Shown: one piece after another, positions 61,558-64,000 of the stretch
Layout of the letters: the number at the start of each line of letters is the position of its first letter
Position numbering within the stretch: position 1 is the first letter of the stretch
DNA from: Bacillota bacterium
Lineage (GTDB): Bacteria; Bacillota; Clostridia; Christensenellales; SZUA-584
Reading direction: 5' to 3'
Length of the DNA stretch: 64,000 nucleotides
NCBI GenBank assembly: GCA_023397655.1
Contig: JAEWTW010000034.1
Location: 12,216 to 76,215, forward strand
Notes under the pieces: model-generated
Database searches by the model: none
The model's input: only the letters and a program-made list of their open reading frames with translations
What the model was told of the DNA's origin: nothing
Position numbers and translations under genes: made by a program

Positions 61558-62967
61558 TTACGCCGCGCGCTTTTCCGGCGCGCCGACGCTGCGGGGCATG
61601 CGCTCCGCCAGCGGCTTTATATCCGTCCAGTTGACGCGAAGCACCATCACGGTGGTGATGATGGCGGCAACGCAGTTGGAGAACAGGTTGCCCCAGAACA
61701 CCGAGTAGACGCCGAGGTACTGCTCGGTTAAGAGTATGAACATGTAGCGCAGCAGCCAAACGCGCAGCACGCTGGCGACAAGGTTGATGCGCGTACGCCC
61801 AAGGCCGATGAATGCGCCGAGCTGCGTCATGCACACGCCGAAGCCCACGACAGCATAGGTGTATATGTGCAGCGCCTTGTTGGCGACATCCAGCACAGCG
61901 GGATCCCGCGTGAACAGCACGGTGAGGGCGGACGATGCGGGCACGATGACGGCGATGAGCAGCACCGCTGTGACGGCGCTCATCAAACAGCCCACCCAGG
62001 TGACGCTGCGCGCACGCAGCCCCTGACCCGCGCCCACGTTCATGCTCACCATAGTGGTCACGGCGGCGGCGAATGAGGACGGCAGTATGAAGCAGACGGA
62101 CACAATGTTGTTCGCAATGCCCTGCCCGTTCAGCACGTCCGCACCGTACTGCTGCACCTCGTTGTTGATGAGACAAAAACCAAGATACAATATCACGTTG
62201 GACAGCATGGTGGGCGCGCCGATGCGCAGCAGGTCCTTGAGTATGCCACGGTCGAAACGGAAACCGGCGAGCGAGAGGCGGCTTTCGCTCTTCTTGATGA
62301 ACAGCTCCAAATACATCCAGCCGGTGATCAGCACGCCTGAGGCCAGCGACGCCATCACAGCGCCGGTGATGCCCCAGCGGAACACAGCAATGAACAGCGC
62401 GTTGAACGCCACCTTCAATATCAGCAGCAGCACCATACGCACGAAAGCGGCCTCCGGCTTGCCTTCGGCGTTCTTAATGGCGTTGTATATGGCTTCAAGG
62501 AACGAGAAGGGTATCAGCAGCGACGAGAGCGACAGGTACAAAAACACATTGGCTGAGATTTCAGCGTCCACCGATGCCGAAAGAGGATAGGCTAGCGCGT
62601 AAAGCACGGGCGCGAGGCCGATGCCCAGCGAGGCGGAGAACACGATGAGCTGCACCGCGATGCGGCGGCCTTCGCCGAAGGCGCGGCGGCCGTTTGCCTG
62701 ACCAATCATCGCCATGCCCGCGGACCCGAGGCCCTGCGCCAACCCCACGATCATGCCGAATATGGGCATGCAGTAGGTAACGGCACTGGCAGCGGCTATT
62801 CCCGCGATGTTGTTGATGTACAGCCCGTCGATGACGGGAATCATCGCCTGCACGATGCCCATCAGCAGAGCGGGCAGCGAGAGCATCAGTATTGTTTTAG
62901 GTATCGGCCCGGCGATGATAAGGTTGCGCCGTGCCGAGACGTTTTGCTTTAAGAAACTTAAGTTCAT
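61558..62967 (-). CDS. MATE family efflux transporter
   Basis: 469 residues with 12 predicted helices in two homologous halves; N-terminal GPIPKTILMLSLPALLMGIVQ and MIGQANGRRAFGEGRRIA are typical of MatE/DinF/NorM-like Na+ or H+ antiporters for cationic drugs. The start codon lacks a Shine-Dalgarno sequence and follows a long hairpin in the leader. Confidence 0.93.
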   Translation of the reverse strand: MNLSFLKQNVSARRNLIIAGPIPKTILMLSLPALLMGIVQAMIPVIDGLYINNIAGIAAASAVTYCMPIFGMIVGLAQGLGSAGMAMIGQANGRRAFGEGRRIAVQLIVFSASLGIGLAPVLYALAYPLSASVDAEISANVFLYLSLSSLLIPFSFLEAIYNAIKNAEGKPEAAFVRMVLLLILKVAFNALFIAVFRWGITGAVMASLASGVLITGWMYLELFIKKSESRLSLAGFRFDRGILKDLLRIGAPTMLSNVILYLGFCLINNEVQQYGADVLNGQGIANNIVSVCFILPSSFAAAVTTMVSMNVGAGQGLRARSVTWVGCLMSAVTAVLLIAVIVPASSALTVLFTRDPAVLDVANKALHIYTYAVVGFGVCMTQLGAFIGLGRTRINLVASVLRVWLLRYMFILLTEQYLGVYSVFWGNLFSNCVAAIITTVMVLRVNWTDIKPLAERMPRSVGAPEKRAA

Positions 62968-62980
62968 TGTTGCGGTCAGG

Positions 62981-63020
62981 CCGGTTTTCGCAGGTGCGTC
63001 ATTGCGCCTGGCGAAGCCGG
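62981..63020 (-). other. Leader hairpin directly before the MATE start
   Basis: Leftward CCGG-c-TTCGC-c-AGG-c-GC-aatgac-GC-a-CCT-GCGAA-aa-CCGG, about 14 paired bases, ending 13 bases before the ATG. CTGACAGCAACA and CTGACCGCAACA flank it as imperfect direct repeats. Likely a translational control element; no known class recognised. Confidence 0.5.
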
Positions 63021-63065
63021 TTGTTGCTGTCAGCCTTTCAGATAAATATTTTCACACAATCAATT

Positions 63066-63094
63066 ATTATATGCGTGTGCAGTCAGTTGGTCAA
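63066..63094 (-). promoter_or_regulatory. Promoter of the MATE gene
   Basis: Leftward TTGACC (63089-63094), 17-base spacer, consensus TATAAT (63066-63071). Leader of about 95 bases. The remainder of the gap to 63302 shows no gene. Confidence 0.75.
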
Positions 63095-63302
63095 CGAGCG
63101 GACGAGGCGAGATCAGGCGGATTTTGCCTCGTATCTGTAGGAAACCGCGCAAAATATACAGGAATTTGCGATAACAAGGCGAAATATGGGGACAATTGAC
63201 TGGTTTTAAGTGTGCTGGGCGCAGCCTTAGAAATGCGCATGAAAACAGCGCATCCATAAATCTTTTAACTACTGATGCGCTGCTTTGATAAACGGTTTGA
63301 TG

Positions 63303-64000
63303 TTATGCCGGTAATCCGGAGTCCGCGGAGGGGGCAGAAGGCTTATTCCTTTTGCGGAACAGCGTCATCACACCCTGATACAGCCAAACTACAACGAACA
63401 CAAGGCCGTAAAGTATGACGGGTATCCAGAATATCTGGTGGATCTGCGAGATGTCCTTGCCGGGTATGAGGCCGCTGTAAACCAGCACCGCCGCCAACAC
63501 ATAAACGCCGGTGAATGCGATGCGCAGCCACTTGAAGCGCACCACGCCGTACATGCCGGTGACGATAAACATCAGCGTGAAGCCGAACAGGAACATGCTC
63601 CATAGCGCCTGCCCGGCCTGCAGCGCGACAACGGTGCCGTGCAGTGCCACCGCGCCCTCCAGCACGGCAATCCATTTCATGTTCATGTGCGCCTTGGTGT
63701 ACGGCAGGGACATCTGTACCATCAGCAGGAACATGTAGAAGAAGCCGAGTATGTGGCCCCATGTGTCCTCCATCGGATGGAACCAGAAGGTATACACCAG
63801 CGCCCAGGATATGTAATAGCCGTGTGTTTTGGATATGCCCGCCATGGCGCGCTGCGGGAATTTGAGCTTCTTGCCGAAGAACAGGCCGCGCCGGGATGTT
63901 GCCATAATGAGCATCAGCACCAGCATGCCGATGACGGAATACTGCGAAGAAAACACCGGCACAAACTGTGCGAGGCCGTCGTAGAACAGCCTTGTCTGCA
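63303..64000 (-). CDS. Ferric-reductase-like/cytochrome-b-like membrane protein, 5'-truncated by window edge
   Basis: The frame is open beyond the right edge (LFYDGLAQFVPVFSSQ precedes the internal GTG at 63962), so the true start is outside. At least 230 residues with about six hydrophobic segments; His residues sit in ISKTHGYY, FWFHPMEDTWGH and ALHGTVV, as in haem-binding transmembrane domains of the ferric reductase/YedZ type. Basic, Ser/Pro-rich C-terminus. Family assignment is tentative. Confidence 0.55.
   Translation of the reverse strand, partial: QTRLFYDGLAQFVPVFSSQYSVIGMLVLMLIMATSRRGLFFGKKLKFPQRAMAGISKTHGYYISWALVYTFWFHPMEDTWGHILGFFYMFLLMVQMSLPYTKAHMNMKWIAVLEGAVALHGTVVALQAGQALWSMFLFGFTLMFIVTGMYGVVRFKWLRIAFTGVYVLAAVLVYSGLIPGKDISQIHQIFWIPVILYGLVFVVVWLYQGVMTLFRKRNKPSAPSADSGLPA

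Overview
The window reads as chromosomal DNA of a fairly GC-rich Bacillota, most likely a Clostridia-type anaerobe. Supporting signs are strong AGGAGG-type ribosome binding sites with frequent TTG and GTG starts, Fe-S and flavin oxidoreductases, a methionine synthase whose reactivation domain is a separate gene, a cortex-type LysM/M14 peptidase, and many intrinsic terminators. Assignment below class level is not possible from the sequence alone. Two stretches (about 45.0-47.2 kb and 60.8-61.5 kb) are clearly AT-rich against this background and look acquired.

Layout. 0-2.2 kb: end of a type II fatty-acid operon (fabG-fabF-fabZ). 2.2-5.2 kb: a CYTH-like protein and two cell-wall enzymes. 5.2-14.0 kb: a carbohydrate/sugar-alcohol cluster (GntR regulator, DeoC-type aldolase, two SrlD-like reductases, SorE-like and MtlD-like dehydrogenases, MFS carrier, glycerophosphodiesterase-like and SGNH hydrolases). 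14.0-19.0 kb: a BMP-type nucleoside ABC importer operon read leftward behind a long structured leader with an attenuator-like hairpin. 19.2-19.7 kb: tRNA-Leu(CAA) and a candidate small RNA. 19.8-26.0 kb: a diguanylate cyclase and the methionine/one-carbon genes metF, a MetH reactivation-domain protein and metH, then a PHP phosphoesterase. 26.2-30.5 kb: a 1087-residue acyl-AMP ligase/acyl carrier protein/alpha-oxoamine synthase fusion overlapping galE, which could make an unusual amino-lipid. 30.9-40.6 kb: an AI-2E-family transporter and a membrane-protein region in which six small multi-TM proteins share one module, three of them with long Pro/Tyr tails, together with a lipoprotein and a zinc-ribbon/large-ectodomain pair.

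41-47.8 kb: a TetR-flavodoxin-FMN-binding operon with two palindromic operators, an orphan phage terminase pair flanking a ferredoxin gene, an AbiL-like (AAA ATPase + RloB/TOPRIM) defence pair in AT-rich DNA, and a methylguanine-DNA methyltransferase. 47.9-60.6 kb: accessory metabolism and signalling (DUF3795 protein, two SDRs, Fe-S aldo/keto reductase, Imm26-family protein, chemotaxis receptor, multi-PAS histidine kinase, BBE-type flavin oxidase, rhodanese lipoprotein and a truncated copy of it). 60.8-64 kb: an AT-rich insertion-like patch, a MATE exporter with a structured leader lacking a Shine-Dalgarno sequence, and a membrane protein cut by the window end.

The most promising candidates for new biology are the acyl-ligase/ACP/oxoamine-synthase fusion with galE, the leader RNA of the nucleoside importer, the multi-paralogue Pro/Tyr-tailed membrane family, and the terminase/ferredoxin/AbiL-like island. 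All functional statements rest on reading motifs by eye; no database search was possible.
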